Shown here: one piece after another, positions 5,768-6,279 of the stretch | How positions within the stretch are numbered: position 1 is the first letter of the stretch | Layout: every line of letters starts with the position of its first letter | Assembly: GCA_050733695.1 (NCBI GenBank) | Contig: JBOHTO010000158.1 | Span: 1-6,279, forward strand | Direction: 5' to 3' | Source of the DNA: JBOHTO01 sp050733695 | GTDB lineage: Bacteria > Gemmatimonadota > Gemmatimonadetes > Gemmatimonadales > Gemmatimonadaceae | Length of the DNA stretch: 6,279 nt | Made by a program: the position numbers and the translations under genes | Notes under the pieces: model-generated | Databases searched by the model: none | The model's input: the letters and a program-made list of their open reading frames with translations, nothing else | What the model was told of the DNA's origin: nothing

Positions 5768-6244
5768 TCAGACAGCGTCGTCGGTGCCGCTCAGCACCGC
5801 CAGTCGTTCGCGGAGCTCCCGTGCGTCTGAATTGGCGAGGCCGGGGATGTGAAGCATCGCGCCCACTCCGCCCGCCGTGTAGATGACCACCGACGCGAGG
5901 CCGACCACACGCTCCAGCGGCCCCTGGACCGTATCGACGTGCTGGATCCGGACGTGCGGAACGACGCTCACGGTTCGCCAGAGCGCTCCCCGATGGATCA
6001 CCACGTCGGAAGCGCGCACCAGGTATCCCCAGCGCCTGTACCTGCTTCGCGGCCGGAGGACCGCGTAGACCAGTCCGAACGCAGCGGCGATCACCGCCGG
6101 GATGACAGGGCCGATGCCGGTGTCGAAAGACACGAACGCCCCGGCGATCACTGCGACCGCGATCGCGGCCTGGAGGAGCGCCGTAGCGCGCCAGATACTC
6201 TCGAGACGCGGGTCGAGGCGCCGGAGCACAGGTTCTTCAAGCAC
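5768..6244 (-). CDS. ydbS: YdbS-type membrane protein with one bPH2 (DUF304) domain
   Basis: This 158-residue protein has two membrane helices (about 20-40 and 44-63) followed by one bPH2 domain (67-148). Its hallmark is VRIQHVDTVQGPLERVVGLA (98-117), then IYTAGG, the same pattern as in the three domains of the next gene. Length and layout match B. subtilis YdbS, the partner of YdbT in the membrane. The stop is separated from the ydbT start by one base, so the two are almost certainly co-translated. The GTG start at 6242-6244 gives the expected length but has no Shine-Dalgarno. The frame stays open to the window edge through a Pro-rich stretch (PTPTPPEPSSG), so the true start may lie beyond 6279. 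A GTG at 6227-6229 is a third option. The gene identity is firm; the start is not. Confidence 0.88.
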   Translation of the reverse strand: MLEEPVLRRLDPRLESIWRATALLQAAIAVAVIAGAFVSFDTGIGPVIPAVIAAAFGLVYAVLRPRSRYRRWGYLVRASDVVIHRGALWRTVSVVPHVRIQHVDTVQGPLERVVGLASVVIYTAGGVGAMLHIPGLANSDARELRERLAVLSGTDDAV

Positions 6245-6260
6245 CCCGGAAGAGGGTTCT

Positions 6261-6279
6261 GGGGGGGTGGGTGTTGGGG
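6261..6279 (+). repeat. G-run cluster (possible G-quadruplex) at the right edge, upstream of the ydbS-type gene
   Basis: The plus strand reads 7 G, T, 3 G, TGTT, 4 G, which satisfies a four-run G-quadruplex pattern if the G7 is split into two runs. It lies 17 bases upstream of the GTG chosen for the ydbS-type gene and on that gene's template strand, so the transcript would be C-rich. If the gene really starts beyond the window, this stretch encodes a Pro/Thr-rich N-terminus instead. The window ends inside the feature. Confidence 0.4.

Overview
The window is a gene-dense, high-GC stretch in which every supported gene lies on the minus strand, so transcription runs from the right edge to the left. 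It holds six protein-coding genes and no RNA gene, insertion sequence or CRISPR array. The high GC content, G/C-ending codons, frequent GTG starts and soluble multi-PAS hybrid kinase suit a high-GC environmental bacterium. Gemmatimonadota or a similar soil phylum is my guess, but nothing in the window proves a lineage.

Right part, first transcribed (6244 to 3998): a three-gene membrane unit. A 158-residue YdbS-type protein with one bPH2 (DUF304) domain is followed after a single base by a 498-residue YdbT-type protein with three bPH2 domains. A 91-residue membrane protein then starts inside the YdbT stop codon (GTGA overlap). The tight packing points to one translationally coupled envelope operon. 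YdbS/YdbT pairs are known from Bacillus subtilis, where they belong to the SigW envelope-stress regulon and help against bacteriocin-like compounds. The third gene is unrecognised.

Middle (3997 to 2900): a 183-base gap leads into a 304-residue protein of the haem-oxygenase-like all-helical superfamily (TenA/PqqC/diiron-oxidase fold). It keeps ExxH and DxxxH ligand motifs, but I can find no first-helix metal ligand. Its start is set in a 14-base imperfect tandem repeat that creates a five-codon mini-ORF ending on the real start codon.

Left part (2883 to 1): 16 bases after that gene comes a soluble hybrid histidine kinase, PAS-PAS-HisKA-HATPase-receiver. A G-rich run encodes seven glycines between its ATPase and receiver domains. 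Fifty-one bases further on is the alpha-1 (NAD-binding) subunit of proton-translocating NAD(P) transhydrogenase, cut by the left edge. The remaining pnt genes presumably follow beyond it.

The oxidase-like gene and the kinase look co-transcribed, and perhaps pntAA as well. A redox-sensing or signalling link between them is an inference from position only.
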